The notes: generated by a model not told the origin, from the letters alone. DNA of 41,643 nucleotides from an uncultured SAR116 cluster alpha proteobacterium (GCA_902589185.1 CACIRZ010000012.1:1-41643), one strand, 5' to 3'. Shown: positions 17,894 through 28,384, numbered from the stretch's first letter. A program made the numbers and translations.

Positions 17894-18994
17894 TTATGAA
17901 AGTCCTAAGACTCTATTTCTTTGATTGACGTATGAAATTTCAAACTTTGCCATCATACTTCCACATTCTTTTAGAAATGCTTGATAGGCGTCATCTATTT
18001 CTTTGGCTAATGCAGAATGATTTCTTGTTTCTTCAAAAACTTCTGCCGCAGCCTCTCCAAATGAATCCCATACATCATCATTAAATGATTTAACCTTAGT
18101 ACCATGTTCATTAATAAGTTTTGCAAGGTATTCACCATTTTTAGCACATGTTTCTTCATATTGAGCTGCATGTTCTTCCATGGATGCTGCAGTAATCAGA
18201 GCCTTTTCATTATCTGTTAACTTACCCCAAAAACTTGCATTAAATGCTAACGCTAGACAAGAACCTGGCTCATGCATACCACCAGTATAGTAATACTTTG
18301 CTGCTTCATAGAATTTCATGAAATAGTCATTATAAGGACCTACCCACTCTGTAGCATCGATTGAGCCAGATACTAAATTCTCATATATTTGTCCACCTGG
18401 TAATGAAACTGGAGAAGCACCAAGTTTAGACATAACAGTTCCGCCTAACCCTGGAATTCTCATTTTTAAACCTTTTAAATCTTCACTAGAATTTATTTCC
18501 TTGTTAAACCATCCACCAGCTTGTGTACCAGTTCCACCACATGGAAGGGCTTTAAGGCCAAACTCACCAGACATTTTATCCCAAAGCTGTTGACCGCCGC
18601 CAAACTTAATCCAAGCATTCCATTCAACAGTAGTCATACCAAATGGTACTGCTGTAAAATAAGCAAAACCAGGATGCTTACCTTTCCAGTAATAATCTGC
18701 AGCAATGTAAGCTTGTGAGTTTCCAGATGCAACTTCGTCAAAAACATCAAATGCTCCAACTTTTTCACCTGCAGCAAAATAATTCACCTTTAACTTACCT
18801 TTTGATAGTTCAGTAATTCTAGCTGATAATCTTTGTGCTGATAAACCTAAACCTGGAAAATCTCTTGGCCAAGTAGATACAATGTTAATTTCTTTATGAC
18901 CTCCTGCTATAGCAGGTGCTGATAGTGTGGAAGCTCCAGCAACACCTGCAACAACGCCTACACCAGCTTTACTAATAAAATCTCTACGTTTCAT
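17894..18994 (-). CDS. TRAP transporter substrate-binding protein (DctP family, TakP-like), Tat-exported
   Basis: Periplasmic solute receptor of the TRAP system. 366 residues. The N-terminus MKRRDFISKAGVGVVAGVAG has the twin-arginine RRDF motif and a hydrophobic stretch, with an APAIA-GG cleavage site after about residue 30, so it probably folds before export. The mature part begins INIVSTWPRDFPGLGLSAQRL and contains GLKMRIPGLGG and VSGSIDATEWVGPYND, similar to TakP, the 2-oxoacid receptor of Rhodobacter; an organic-anion substrate is therefore likely but not proven. A very good ribosome site (GGGAGG) precedes the ATG. First gene of the dctP-dctQ-dctM-ggt operon; the upstream 177 bases hold several dyads. 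Confidence 0.92.
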   Translation of the reverse strand: MKRRDFISKAGVGVVAGVAGASTLSAPAIAGGHKEINIVSTWPRDFPGLGLSAQRLSARITELSKGKLKVNYFAAGEKVGAFDVFDEVASGNSQAYIAADYYWKGKHPGFAYFTAVPFGMTTVEWNAWIKFGGGQQLWDKMSGEFGLKALPCGGTGTQAGGWFNKEINSSEDLKGLKMRIPGLGGTVMSKLGASPVSLPGGQIYENLVSGSIDATEWVGPYNDYFMKFYEAAKYYYTGGMHEPGSCLALAFNASFWGKLTDNEKALITAASMEEHAAQYEETCAKNGEYLAKLINEHGTKVKSFNDDVWDSFGEAAAEVFEETRNHSALAKEIDDAYQAFLKECGSMMAKFEISYVNQRNRVLGLS

Positions 18995-19078
18995 AAAACG
19001 CCTCCCTATATTATGTATTGTTATTTAAGATTTGAATTTACTCGTATAATTAGTACACAAATTTAACTTAATTTAAAG

Positions 19079-19140
19079 ATATTTATTCAATTATTTAAAA
19101 TTAAAACTTCTTGAATAAATATGCATAAATATTGATCAAT
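19079..19140. repeat. Inverted repeat and palindrome upstream of dctP
   Basis: A perfect 12-base inverted repeat (19079-19090 ATATTTATTCAA and 19111-19122 TTGAATAAATAT, 20-base spacer) and a perfect 10-base palindrome ATTGATCAAT (19131-19140) lie between the parC stop and dctP start. The stem is too AT-rich and the loop too long for a classic terminator, and no T-run fits. The placement, 85-146 bases upstream of a transporter operon, suits an operator for a substrate-responsive regulator; it might also be the weak 3' end of the parC transcript. Confidence 0.4.
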
Positions 19141-19171
19141 CTTTAGTTAATATAATATTTAAAAGTAAATT

Positions 19172-21388
19172 TTAATTAAAAATTGGTGGCCTTGGAAATC
19201 CATTAGGCACCATCCTACCAGCACCTCCTCTTTTACCTTGCCATGTTAATAGATCTTTTTCTGTTCTCTGACGTCCACCAGTCATTTTCCAAGTTAATCC
19301 ATCTTCTTTATTAAATGTAGTAATGTCAGACAAAGAAGCATCTTTATATCTTTGAAGTATAACGCCCTTTCCTTTATTTAATTCAGGAACTTCATCTAAT
19401 GAATACATTAATAATTTTCTATTATTTCCAACAATAGCAATAGTATCTCCTTCGATTTTTTTACATACTTTTGCTTTATTATCACCTTTAGAATTTAATA
19501 TTTGTTTTCCAGATTTTGTCTGTGCAACAATATTAGAAGTATTAATTTTAAACCCATGACCTGATTCAAGCGCTAAAACTATATTTCCTTCAAAAAATGG
19601 AAAACAAGATATAATTTTGCTTTCTGCATTAAGATCTATTGTTAGAGATATAGGTTCTCCAAAGCCCCTTCCAGATGGAAGTTTGTTTGCAGAAACACAA
19701 AAAAACCTTCCATTGTCTGCAAAGAAAATTATCTTATCAGTGGTAAATGCATGTATCTTAAATTGTTCTTTATCGCCTTCCCTATATTTAAGTTCAACAT
19801 CATTATTTAAATGATTTTTTTGAGTTCTGATCCATCCTTGATCAGATAAAATTATTGTTATTGGCTCTTTAGTTACAAATTGATCTTCATCAAATTCTTC
19901 GATTAAAGGTAAGTCACTGATTTCTGTTTTTCTGGATGAAATATCTTGAAAATCTTTCTTTAGATTTTTTATGTCTGCATAAATTTCTTTCCATTGAGAA
20001 TCAATGTTATTCAAAATCTCATTAAGATTATTTTGTTCATTTTCTAATTTACTAAGTTCATTTCTAAGTTCAATTTCCTCTAACTTTCTAAGTGAACGTA
20101 GACGCATATCTAAAATAGCATTGGCCTGAATTTCGTTTATTTTAAAATATGATATTAAAACTTCCTTAGGATTATCTTCTTCTCTTATAATTTCGATAAC
20201 TTTATCGATGTTTAAATATACAATTATATAACCATTTAAAATATTAATCCTATTTTCAATTTGATTTAATCTATATTTACTTTTTCTCTGAAGAATGATT
20301 TGCCTATGATCTAACCACGATTTAAGTGCATCCTTTAAAGATTTCACTCCAGGTATATTTTTATCATCAATTACATTTAAATTAAGGGAAACTCTAACCT
20401 CTAAGTCGGTTTTTTTAAAAAGTGTTTCCATAATCATTTCAGGTGATAAATTTCGACTTTTGGGGTCAATAACTACTCTAATATTTTCTGCGCTTTCATC
20501 TCTTATGTCAGAAAGCATTGGAAGAGACTTATTATCCATCAACTCAGAAATTTTTTCTAACAATCTACTTTTTTGAACTTGGTAAGGAATTTCACTTATA
20601 ATTATTTTCCATTGTCCACCTTTTATATTTTCAATGTTCCATCTAGCTCTTAATCTGAAACTCCCTTTTCCATTTTTGTAAGAGTTTTCAATTGATGATT
20701 TTGGCTCAACTAAAATACCTCCAGTAGGAAAATCTGGTGCTTTTACAAAATTAGAAATCGTAGTATCAGAAGCATTTGGAAATTTTATTAAATGAAGAAG
20801 AGCATCGATTAATTCGTAAATATTATGAGGAGGAATTGAAGTTGCCATACCAACCGCAATACCTTGTGATCCATTAGCCAATAAATTAGGAAAAGCTGAA
20901 GGCAATACAACAGGCTCTTTTCCTTCGTCATCATAAGTAACTCTAAAATCTACTGTATCTTTATCAATATCAGCTAATAATAATTCTGCAGCCTTAGACA
21001 TCCTTGCCTCAGTGTATCTCATGGCTGCTGCGTTATCTCCATCGATGTTACCAAAATTACCCTGACCGTCTACTAAAGGATATCTTAATGCAAAATCCTG
21101 GGCCATTCGTACCATCGATTCATAAATTGCAGCATCCCCATGAGGATGGAATTTCCCCATCACATCACCTACGACACGAGCAGACTTTTTGAATGATACA
21201 TTATGATTAAGTTTTAATTGCATCATGGCAAACAAAACTCTTCTATGAACAGGCTTTAAACCATCTCTTACGTCTGGCAAAGATCTTGATGTAATTGTTG
21301 ATAATGCATACGCAAGATATCGCTCAGAAATTGCTTTTGAAAATTGGGTAAGGCTTATATTTTCGTTTTGTAAATCTTCATTTTCCAT
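19172..21388 (-). CDS. parC: DNA topoisomerase IV subunit A
   Basis: Type IIA topoisomerase breakage-reunion subunit that decatenates daughter chromosomes with ParE. 738 residues. Seen: [63 protein letters not shown] (quoted in part: GKFHPHGD), MRYTEARMS with the active-site Tyr, and [16 protein letters not shown], followed by a coiled-coil region with [12 protein letters not shown] and a C-terminal beta-pinwheel region. The short C-terminal domain and GyrA-box absence favour ParC over GyrA. It is the last gene of the dapA-to-parC run, 16 bases after recO, where alphaproteobacteria commonly have parC. Confidence 0.93.
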   Translation of the reverse strand: MENEDLQNENISLTQFSKAISERYLAYALSTITSRSLPDVRDGLKPVHRRVLFAMMQLKLNHNVSFKKSARVVGDVMGKFHPHGDAAIYESMVRMAQDFALRYPLVDGQGNFGNIDGDNAAAMRYTEARMSKAAELLLADIDKDTVDFRVTYDDEGKEPVVLPSAFPNLLANGSQGIAVGMATSIPPHNIYELIDALLHLIKFPNASDTTISNFVKAPDFPTGGILVEPKSSIENSYKNGKGSFRLRARWNIENIKGGQWKIIISEIPYQVQKSRLLEKISELMDNKSLPMLSDIRDESAENIRVVIDPKSRNLSPEMIMETLFKKTDLEVRVSLNLNVIDDKNIPGVKSLKDALKSWLDHRQIILQRKSKYRLNQIENRINILNGYIIVYLNIDKVIEIIREEDNPKEVLISYFKINEIQANAILDMRLRSLRKLEEIELRNELSKLENEQNNLNEILNNIDSQWKEIYADIKNLKKDFQDISSRKTEISDLPLIEEFDEDQFVTKEPITIILSDQGWIRTQKNHLNNDVELKYREGDKEQFKIHAFTTDKIIFFADNGRFFCVSANKLPSGRGFGEPISLTIDLNAESKIISCFPFFEGNIVLALESGHGFKINTSNIVAQTKSGKQILNSKGDNKAKVCKKIEGDTIAIVGNNRKLLMYSLDEVPELNKGKGVILQRYKDASLSDITTFNKEDGLTWKMTGGRQRTEKDLLTWQGKRGGAGRMVPNGFPRPPIFN

Positions 21389-21404
21389 AAATAACTCTTT
21401 ATAA

Positions 21405-22163
21405 TTATAGTTTTTTAATCATATTTTCTAATCTATACCTAGGATTTGGTAAATTCATAAGTCTAGTGTCATTAATAGATGATAATAATTTATTTTTGAA
21501 GAAATAAGTTGTTATATTTAACCCCATAATAATTTCCTCATTAAAACTTGATCCAACGTCTTCAGAACCTCCTAAAAATAATGGCAATTTTAGGAGTTTA
21601 GGAGCAAATTTTCCAGCACCTTGTTTGGATACTGCTTTGCCAGTTTTTGGACTTACATAATATAAATTATTTTTTTGTCCCGTTACAGCGCATTGTTTTA
21701 AATCTAAAGAAAAACCAATTGAGGATAATAATCCAATTTCCCATTTAACATACCCTTTAATCCATTGTTTATTATCAAGTTCACTATTGATTAATAAAAC
21801 GTTTAAGAAGGCCTTTGTTGCATTAAAAATATCAGAATAACTTTGTCTTTCAGGTAAAAATTTTTCTAACAAAGAACATAATGATATTAAAGCTTGTAAT
21901 TTAAGTTTTTCATCAAAAATCTTTCCTGAAATTGAAGAAATTAGTTCAATTTTAAAGTTTCCCATTTGTTCAATTAATCTAGATTTCCAAAATACTTTAA
22001 CTAGATTACCAGGTTGAATACTAGATAAAATACTTTTCGTTTTATAGTTATTAATCCAACCTACATAACGTCCATTCGACTCTGTAAAAATATTAACTAT
22101 CAGACCTTTTTCACCATATTTTTTTGCAGATAATATTATCCCAACATCATTCCATTCAGGCAT
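21405..22163 (-). CDS. recO: DNA repair protein RecO
   Basis: RecO helps RecR and RecF load RecA on SSB-coated single-stranded DNA. 252 residues. The N-terminal OB-fold begins [27 protein letters not shown], followed by [21 protein letters not shown]; the C-terminal helical domain contains [22 protein letters not shown] and [18 protein letters not shown]. Only one Cys (C-A-V-T-G) of the usual zinc-finger-like positions is left, as in many alphaproteobacterial RecO proteins. Its ATG overlaps the era stop by 8 bases. Confidence 0.93.
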   Translation of the reverse strand: MPEWNDVGIILSAKKYGEKGLIVNIFTESNGRYVGWINNYKTKSILSSIQPGNLVKVFWKSRLIEQMGNFKIELISSISGKIFDEKLKLQALISLCSLLEKFLPERQSYSDIFNATKAFLNVLLINSELDNKQWIKGYVKWEIGLLSSIGFSLDLKQCAVTGQKNNLYYVSPKTGKAVSKQGAGKFAPKLLKLPLFLGGSEDVGSSFNEEIIMGLNITTYFFKNKLLSSINDTRLMNLPNPRYRLENMIKKL

Positions 22164-23073
22164 TATAATTCAAGCCAACAGATGAGTATTTAGATGGGTC
22201 ATCCATCCAATTTTTTTTGAATTTAATATGCAAAAATAAATGAATTTTACAATCTAATAAATTTTCTAGTTCTTTACGAGCTAAAGTACCAATTCTTTTA
22301 ATATTTTGACCTTGTTTTCCTAATATTATTGGTTTGTAGCTTTGTTTATTAATGTATATAGTCTGATGGATATTTATACTTTCATCAGAATTAATTACCC
22401 ATTTTTCTGTTTCAACTGTAAGATTATATGGTAATTCTTGATTGAGATTCTTAAACAATTTTTCCCTTGTGATTTCAGAAGCTAAAATAGATTGAGGTAA
22501 ATCTGAAATAGTTTTTGCATCATAAAAAAAAGAGTGCAGTGGCATTTTTTTTGCTAAATATTCTATTAACTTGTTACAACCACTTCCATTTTTTGCTGAA
22601 ATCAAAAATGTTTCTTCAAAGTTATATAAATTTTTAATTTCAGAAATTTTTTTAAGAAGATCTTCTTTTGGTAATAAATCAATTTTATTTAAAACTAAAA
22701 TAACGTCAGTTTTTTTTTCAAAAATTTTTTCAATTATCACTTTAGTGTTATTATCTATTTTTTTTAAAACATCATGAATAAAAACCACCTTATCGGTAAA
22801 ATTTAACTCTGACCATGCAGCAGTTACCATAGCTTTTTCAAGTCTTCTTTTTGGCCAAAAAATTCCAGGTGTATCAACAAAAATTATTTGCGATTTCAAT
22901 TTACTTGATAAATCATAATTACATATTCCTCTTATACAAAATCTAGTAGTTTGTACTTTATGAGATACTATAGAAATTTTTCTGCCTACTAATTTATTTA
23001 TAAGAGTAGATTTACCTGAATTAGGAATTCCAACCAAATTTACAAAACCTGATTTTAAGTCTATTTTTCCCAA
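22156..23073 (-). CDS. era: GTPase Era, TTG start
   Basis: Ribosome-biogenesis GTPase that binds the 3' end of 16S rRNA through a KH domain. 305 residues. Seen: G1 GIPNSGKS (residues 15-22), the QTTRFCIRGI switch region, G3 DTPG (67-70), G4 NKID around 133 and a C-terminal KH domain with ILGKQGQNIKRIGTLARKELE. The start appears to be TTG at 23073, 30 bases after the rnc stop, with an AAAGGG site about ten bases upstream; no ATG precedes the G1 motif in frame. The rnc-era pair is conserved across proteobacteria. Confidence 0.95.
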   Translation of the reverse strand: MGKIDLKSGFVNLVGIPNSGKSTLINKLVGRKISIVSHKVQTTRFCIRGICNYDLSSKLKSQIIFVDTPGIFWPKRRLEKAMVTAAWSELNFTDKVVFIHDVLKKIDNNTKVIIEKIFEKKTDVILVLNKIDLLPKEDLLKKISEIKNLYNFEETFLISAKNGSGCNKLIEYLAKKMPLHSFFYDAKTISDLPQSILASEITREKLFKNLNQELPYNLTVETEKWVINSDESINIHQTIYINKQSYKPIILGKQGQNIKRIGTLARKELENLLDCKIHLFLHIKFKKNWMDDPSKYSSVGLNYNA

Positions 23074-23103
23074 ATTGAATATGCCCTTTTCTATTTAACA
23101 ACT

Positions 23104-23775
23104 TTAAATTTTCAAAATACTTAATAATTTTGTTGCCGCAGCTTCTTCTGCATTTTTTAAATTAGTACCTGTTGCTGATACCACATCATGATTTTTAATT
23201 GATACAGAAACTTCATAAGTGGGTTGGTGTTCATTTCCAAATTTATTTAAAATACTATATTTGGGCAGAGTATTATATTGAGCTAAACAATACTCTTGAA
23301 GTATAGATTTGGGATGTTTTAAAGGTTTGGAGTAAATTGAGTGTTTGTCAACAATGTTATTTATTATGAAATTTTCACAATTTATTAATCCTGCATCAAT
23401 ATAAATTGCTCCAATTATTGCCTCAATAACATCACTTAATATAGATTTATTATTTTTTAAATTATCACCTTTTTGTGTCTTTAAAAAAATAGAAAGATTA
23501 ATTTTTTTGGCATAATTAAATAAATTTTCTTGATTTGCAAATTTTTGAAAATAATTGTCTAAAACACCCTCATTGGCATTAGGAAAAGTTTTAAAGAGAT
23601 ATTCTGATAATACCAAACCTAAAACTCTGTCTCCAAGAAATTCTAGCCTTTCATAATTTTTTTTTTTTATTTTCAAGTAATTTTTGTGAAAACTAGAATG
23701 TGTTATGGCTTCTTCCAACAAAGCAATATTTTTAAATTTGTAATTAATCTGTTTTTCTAGTTTGTTTATACACAC
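23104..23775 (-). CDS. rnc: Ribonuclease III, GTG start
   Basis: Double-strand-specific endoribonuclease that processes rRNA precursors and structured mRNAs. 223 residues. The catalytic signature ERLEFLGDRVLG is at residues 42-53, with the second acidic cluster in LSDVIEAIIGAIYIDAG, and the C-terminal dsRNA-binding domain ends in GTNLKNAEEAAATKLLSIL. The GTG start at 23775 shares one base with the lepB TAG stop (TAGTG), which argues for translational coupling and for this start. Confidence 0.96.
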   Translation of the reverse strand: MCINKLEKQINYKFKNIALLEEAITHSSFHKNYLKIKKKNYERLEFLGDRVLGLVLSEYLFKTFPNANEGVLDNYFQKFANQENLFNYAKKINLSIFLKTQKGDNLKNNKSILSDVIEAIIGAIYIDAGLINCENFIINNIVDKHSIYSKPLKHPKSILQEYCLAQYNTLPKYSILNKFGNEHQPTYEVSVSIKNHDVVSATGTNLKNAEEAAATKLLSILKI

Positions 23776-24500
23776 TATTCTATTGCCTTACCTATTCTCG
23801 AAAATCTTATAGCTTTATGCCACTTCCAAAACTCAAAAATTGAAGCAGCACTATTATGCGAGAAAAAAATGATTTCTGCTTTACCAATTAAATTTTTCTT
23901 TGGTACAAAGCCAACTTCCGGTGTTCTACTGTCTCTACTATTATCTCTATTATCCCCCATAAAGAAAAAATGGTTTGGCGGGACTTTGAATAAAATTGTA
24001 TCATCAAATGGATCATTGTCACTAGCCTCAATTATCTTGTGGTTTTTTGATCCTTCAAAAACCTCATCATATTGTGTAAAGACTTTTTCATCACCTAATA
24101 CATTTTTCATTATCCCTATATTTGTCTTAATTCTTTTAGCTTTTTTTGAATTAATATAGAGGATACCATCTTTAACTTGTACTGTGTCATTAGGAAGAGC
24201 AACCAACCTTTTGATATAATCAATTGTTTCATCTCCTGGTTTTCTAAAAACAATGACATCTCCCCTTTGTGGAGAATTATATAATACTCTATCTTTTATA
24301 GGCACCAAACCAAACGGGAAACTATATTTTGAATAACCATATGAGTATTTTGAAACAAATAAATAATCACCCACTAACAAAGTTGGTATCATAGAGCCTG
24401 ATGGAATATTGAAGGGTTCGAAAAAAATGGAACGAAAAAAAATTGCTATTGAGCCAGCAATTAACAGTGTTTTAGATAGCTCTTTAATAGAATTTTTCAT
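23775..24500 (-). CDS. lepB: Signal peptidase I
   Basis: Membrane-bound Ser/Lys protease that removes signal peptides. 241 residues. One N-terminal membrane segment (about 9-27), then box B NIPSGSMIPTL with the catalytic Ser36, box C GDYLFVSKYSYG, box D around RGDVIVFRKPGDETIDYIKRLV with the general base Lys97, and box E MGDNRDNSRDSR. All catalytic boxes are intact. ATG preceded by a GGAG site; 52 bases follow the acpS stop. Confidence 0.96.
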   Translation of the reverse strand: MKNSIKELSKTLLIAGSIAIFFRSIFFEPFNIPSGSMIPTLLVGDYLFVSKYSYGYSKYSFPFGLVPIKDRVLYNSPQRGDVIVFRKPGDETIDYIKRLVALPNDTVQVKDGILYINSKKAKRIKTNIGIMKNVLGDEKVFTQYDEVFEGSKNHKIIEASDNDPFDDTILFKVPPNHFFFMGDNRDNSRDSRTPEVGFVPKKNLIGKAEIIFFSHNSAASIFEFWKWHKAIRFSRIGKAIE

Positions 24501-24552
24501 AAATTACACTCCATAGGTATGAGTTGTCTAAATAATTAACTTTATGCAATAG

Positions 24553-24960
24553 CTATACATAAGGAGCAAGTGAAATTACAACAAAAGAAATAACAAATGG
24601 AGTATCATCAGAAAGAGAAATATCAAATTTTAATTTTGCTTTTAAATTTTTTTCTTTTTTTTCAATAAATTCTTTTGTTTTACCTGAAAAAAATAAATAT
24701 GGTTTACCATTGATATCATTTAAAATTTCTATTTCTCTAAAAAAAAGTCCTTTTCCTCTAGTAGGACTTAAAGCCTTCCAAGTTGCTTCTTTTGCCGAAA
24801 ATCTTTTTCCGAAATAATTTATAGAGTTATTTAATTTACCTTTTGAAATTTCAATCTCATTCTTCCCATAAATTCGATCAATAAACTTTTGATCATATTT
24901 ATTCATAATTTTTTTTAGTCTCTCTAAATTCAAAATATCTGTTCCTATTCCAATAATCAT
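24553..24960 (-). CDS. acpS: Holo-[acyl-carrier-protein] synthase
   Basis: Transfers 4'-phosphopantetheine from CoA to apo-acyl carrier protein for fatty acid synthesis. 135 residues, normal for AcpS. Seen: MIIGIGTDIL with metal-ligand Asp8 and KRFSAKEATWKAL with Glu58, the two signature motifs. The ATG overlaps the pdxJ TGA as ATGA, a standard coupling arrangement; pdxJ-acpS-lepB is conserved in many proteobacteria. Confidence 0.95.
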   Translation of the reverse strand: MIIGIGTDILNLERLKKIMNKYDQKFIDRIYGKNEIEISKGKLNNSINYFGKRFSAKEATWKALSPTRGKGLFFREIEILNDINGKPYLFFSGKTKEFIEKKEKNLKAKLKFDISLSDDTPFVISFVVISLAPYV

Positions 24961-25694
24961 TTAATTGCTTCTGAAATTATGTTACGCATTTTTATTATTG
25001 AATTTTCCAACCCATTAAAAATAGAATTAGCTATAATAAAATGTCCTATATTTAATTCAATAATATCATTTATCGATACAATTTCACTTACATTATCATA
25101 AGTTAAGCCATGACCTGCATGACAATTTAAACCTATTTTTTTTGCAAAAGCAGTACTTTCGATAATTTTTTTTAATTCTAAATCAACATTATTTTTTTTA
25201 GTAAATGCATTTGCATAACTACCAGTATGGAACTCAATTGTTTTTACACCTAATTTTTGAGTAGCAATCAATTGATCTTTATCTGGATCAATAAAAATAG
25301 CTACATTTATATTATTATTAGATAATGATTTAATGAACTTTTTTAATTTATCAAAATTATTTATTACATCTAAACCACCTTCTGTAGTAATTTCTTGTCG
25401 TTTTTCTGGTACAAAGCATACACATTTAGGCTTATATTCATTTGCAATCTTAATCATTTCTGAATTTGCTCCAATTTCAAGATTAACAGGAATGTTAACA
25501 ACCTTCAAAATGTTGCCTAAATCCTTCTCATTGATGTGTCGTCTATCTTCTCTTACGTGCACAGTTACTAAATCTGCACCAGATTTTTCAACAATCCTTG
25601 CGGCTTCAGTAACTTCAGGATAATTTTCGCCACGAGCATTCCTTAGTGTAGCAACATGGTCAATATTAATGCCTAACCTAACATGTCTTTTCAT
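24957..25694 (-). CDS. pdxJ: Pyridoxine 5'-phosphate synthase
   Basis: Condenses 1-deoxyxylulose 5-phosphate with aminoacetone phosphate to make pyridoxine 5'-phosphate, the last ring-closing step of the DXP-dependent vitamin B6 route. 245-residue TIM barrel. Seen: RLGINIDHVATLRNARGENYPEV at the N-terminus (part of which is the PdxJ signature), VTVHVREDRRHI, FHTGSYA and LNCHAGHGLTYDN. Start codon overlaps the stop of the upstream DUF2062 gene (TAATG). Confidence 0.96.
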   Translation of the reverse strand: MKRHVRLGINIDHVATLRNARGENYPEVTEAARIVEKSGADLVTVHVREDRRHINEKDLGNILKVVNIPVNLEIGANSEMIKIANEYKPKCVCFVPEKRQEITTEGGLDVINNFDKLKKFIKSLSNNNINVAIFIDPDKDQLIATQKLGVKTIEFHTGSYANAFTKKNNVDLELKKIIESTAFAKKIGLNCHAGHGLTYDNVSEIVSINDIIELNIGHFIIANSIFNGLENSIIKMRNIISEAIK

Positions 25695-26227
25695 TATAAT
25701 AGCCTTTTATTTTTTTTATTTCTTCTTTTCTTGAAAGAAGCAATAAAACTATAAATGATATAATAAGTTATAATCCAAACTAAAGGAGCTATAATCACAC
25801 CACCTACAAGCATTGGGAAAAAAATATCATATGTTTGGGTTGCAATCATATCAAAATTTATTTCGTGAGTTATTTTCTCTAGCTTAATATTTGTAACATA
25901 AGTACCAATTTTATATATCAATCCCCAAATAAATGGGAAAGTTAAAGGATTCCCAACCACTGTTCCAATTAATGCAGCTATAAAGTTACCTCTTATCAAA
26001 TAAGCAAAAACTACAGCTAAAACAAAATGAAATCCTAGAAGAGGTGTAAAAGAAACCATTGCTCCACATGCAAACCCTGAAGAGATGGCATAATTAGAAT
26101 CAGGTAAACGAGCTAATCTTAATTTATAATAAGATATAATTCTATTAACCTTAAATAATAAATTTTTGTAGTATAAATTAAAATTAACTATATATTCACT
26201 CCACCTAATCCTTACCTCTTTGTACAC
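25694..26227 (-). CDS. DUF2062 family membrane protein, probable GTG start
   Basis: 177 residues. Matches the DUF2062 pattern: ISSGFACGAMVSFTPLLGFHF, then LIRGNFIAALIGTVVGNPLTFPFIW, and a third hydrophobic segment PMLVGGVIIAPLVWIITYYIIYSF before a basic tail (KKRRNKKNKR). Three or four membrane helices predicted by eye. The family is found next to rel/pdxJ in many alphaproteobacteria and has no established function. The GTG at 26227 overlaps the rel gene by 23 bases; the exact start is uncertain because no ATG lies upstream of the conserved part. Confidence 0.8.
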   Translation of the reverse strand: MYKEVRIRWSEYIVNFNLYYKNLLFKVNRIISYYKLRLARLPDSNYAISSGFACGAMVSFTPLLGFHFVLAVVFAYLIRGNFIAALIGTVVGNPLTFPFIWGLIYKIGTYVTNIKLEKITHEINFDMIATQTYDIFFPMLVGGVIIAPLVWIITYYIIYSFIASFKKRRNKKNKRLL

Positions 26228-28322
26228 TTTCTACAAAATGAGACAACCTTATTGCTGCAATTATTTGGTTTAAATGACTTAAGTTTCTAACTTCTAAATC
26301 AATATTAAATTTATAAAAATCTAAATCTCTCGAAACCACTTGAATATTAGATATATTTCCATCATTTAAACTTATTATTTTAGTGACATCTGCTAAACTA
26401 CCAGGCTCATTTGATAAAACTGTTACTAGACTACCTTTATGAAAAGATTCACCTTCTCTATCCCACGATATTTCAAGCCATACCTCAGGCATATCATTAA
26501 ATTTTTCTAACGCAAAACAATCTAGGGCATGAACAGTAATCCCTTTTCCAGTTGTAACAATCCCAACAATCCGTTCACCAGGTAGAGGATGACAACAATG
26601 TGCATAATGTATTGCCATTCCAGAAATTACACCTTTTATTTTCATACTTTTTTGTAATTGGGGTTTTTTTAAAATTGGCAATTTATTTTTTGAATTTGCT
26701 TTTTCTGGATATAAAAAATTTAATACATCTCTTGATTTTATATTTCCTTTTCCTATTTCAATAAGTAATTCTTCAACATCAGAAAGACCAAATTTTTCAA
26801 TTACTTTAATCAAACTTTTTTCATGCATTCTTTTGTTTTGTTGTCTAAATTCTTTTTGAAGTAATGCGGTTCCCAATTGTAAAAATTCTTTAATTTCTCT
26901 ATTCCTTATGAATCTTTTTATAGCTGATTTAGCTTTTCCAGTGATACATATTTCTATCCATTTTGGATCTGGAAAGCCATTTTTAGAAGTTAAAATTTCT
27001 ACTTGATCACCATTTTTAATTTCTGTTGTTATCAATCTATTTTTATTATTTATTTTTGCACCAACTGCTGCATTACCAATTTCAGAATGAACAGCATATG
27101 AAAAGTCAATTGCGTTTGCACCTTTGGGTAAAATTATTAAATTTCCATTTGGTGTAAAACAAAAAATTTGGTCATTATACATTTCTAATTTTGTGTTTTC
27201 TAAAAATTCTTCTGGTTCACTACTTTCCTCGATAATTTGAATTAATTCTCTTACCCACTTATATTTTATACCTTCTGACCATTTTGCACCCTCTTTGTAA
27301 ATCCAATGTGCAGCAACTCCATTGAGAGCAAATTCATTCATAATTGAAGTTCTTATTTGTACTTCTATTCTTGTTTTCTTAGGTCCTATTAAACTTGAAT
27401 GAAGTGATTGATAACCATTTCTTTTAGGAGCAGAAATATAGTCCTTAAAACGTCCCATTATTGCAGTATATTCTTGATGCAATAATCCAAGACTTTTATA
27501 ACAACTAGGTACATCATCAACAATAACTCTGAATGCCATTATATCAGACAATTGATCCATACTTAAATTTTTATATTGCATTTTTTTCCAAATTGAATAA
27601 CTACTTTTAATCCTTCCTGTTACCAAACATTTGATATTATTTTTTTTTAAAAGAGTTTCAATTTCTTTTGTTATGTATGGAATATTCAATTCATCTTGGG
27701 AATATATTAATTTTAAACGCTTTAAAATTGAGTCACGAGTTTCTGGTTTCAAAACGGCAAAACATCTATCTTCTAATTCTCTTTGTATAGCATTAATACC
27801 TAAGCGTTCTGCTAATGGAGCAAAAATCTCTAAAGTCTCAAAACAAATTTTAGACCTTTTTTCTTTATTTTTTATGCCATCAATAGTTCTAATATTATGC
27901 AATCTGTCAGCTAATTTTACCAACAAAACTCTAATATCATCCGACGACGCTAGTAAAAGTTTACGAAAGTTTTCAGCTTGAGCAAATCCAAATTTTAAAT
28001 CTAACTTTGTTAGTTTAGTTACCCCGTCAACAAGTTTTGATATTTCAGATCCAAATTCATCTTCAATTTTTTTTAAAGATATTTCACTGTCTTCGACAAC
28101 ATCATGAAGAAGAGCTGTAATAATTGTGGAGGAATCTAATCTCATATCAATTAAATAATCAGCTACTGCTAAGGGATGAGTAAAGTAAGCTTCGCCACTT
28201 CCTCGGAATTGATTAGCATGTGCTTTCTTTGATAAATTGTAAGCATTATTGATAGCTTTATATGAAACAAGGCTATCATATTTAGTTATTTTTTTATAAA
28301 GTTGTGATGCTGTTATTATCAT
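26205..28322 (-). CDS. rel: Bifunctional (p)ppGpp synthetase/hydrolase RelA/SpoT
   Basis: Long RSH enzyme that makes and degrades (p)ppGpp in the stringent response. 705 residues from the ATG at 28322; a GTG directly before it (28325) is an alternative start. Domains in order: HD hydrolase (FTHPLAVADYL, LLHDVVEDSE with His73-Asp74 and Glu77-Asp78), synthetase (KSSYSIWKKM, DIMAFRVIVDD, GYQSLHSSLIG, EVQIRT), TGS (FCFTPNGNLIILPKGANAIDFSYAVHS), a Cys/His zinc-finger-like segment (HYAHCCHPLPGERIVG) and a C-terminal ACT domain. Both active sites look intact, so it is probably the cell's only long RSH, as is usual in alphaproteobacteria. Confidence 0.95.
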   Translation of the reverse strand: MIITASQLYKKITKYDSLVSYKAINNAYNLSKKAHANQFRGSGEAYFTHPLAVADYLIDMRLDSSTIITALLHDVVEDSEISLKKIEDEFGSEISKLVDGVTKLTKLDLKFGFAQAENFRKLLLASSDDIRVLLVKLADRLHNIRTIDGIKNKEKRSKICFETLEIFAPLAERLGINAIQRELEDRCFAVLKPETRDSILKRLKLIYSQDELNIPYITKEIETLLKKNNIKCLVTGRIKSSYSIWKKMQYKNLSMDQLSDIMAFRVIVDDVPSCYKSLGLLHQEYTAIMGRFKDYISAPKRNGYQSLHSSLIGPKKTRIEVQIRTSIMNEFALNGVAAHWIYKEGAKWSEGIKYKWVRELIQIIEESSEPEEFLENTKLEMYNDQIFCFTPNGNLIILPKGANAIDFSYAVHSEIGNAAVGAKINNKNRLITTEIKNGDQVEILTSKNGFPDPKWIEICITGKAKSAIKRFIRNREIKEFLQLGTALLQKEFRQQNKRMHEKSLIKVIEKFGLSDVEELLIEIGKGNIKSRDVLNFLYPEKANSKNKLPILKKPQLQKSMKIKGVISGMAIHYAHCCHPLPGERIVGIVTTGKGITVHALDCFALEKFNDMPEVWLEISWDREGESFHKGSLVTVLSNEPGSLADVTKIISLNDGNISNIQVVSRDLDFYKFNIDLEVRNLSHLNQIIAAIRLSHFVESVQRGKD

Positions 28323-28384
28323 CACATAATATTATATTATATAATTAGACTTATCTATATTAAATAATCAAGTGATAAAAAAAA

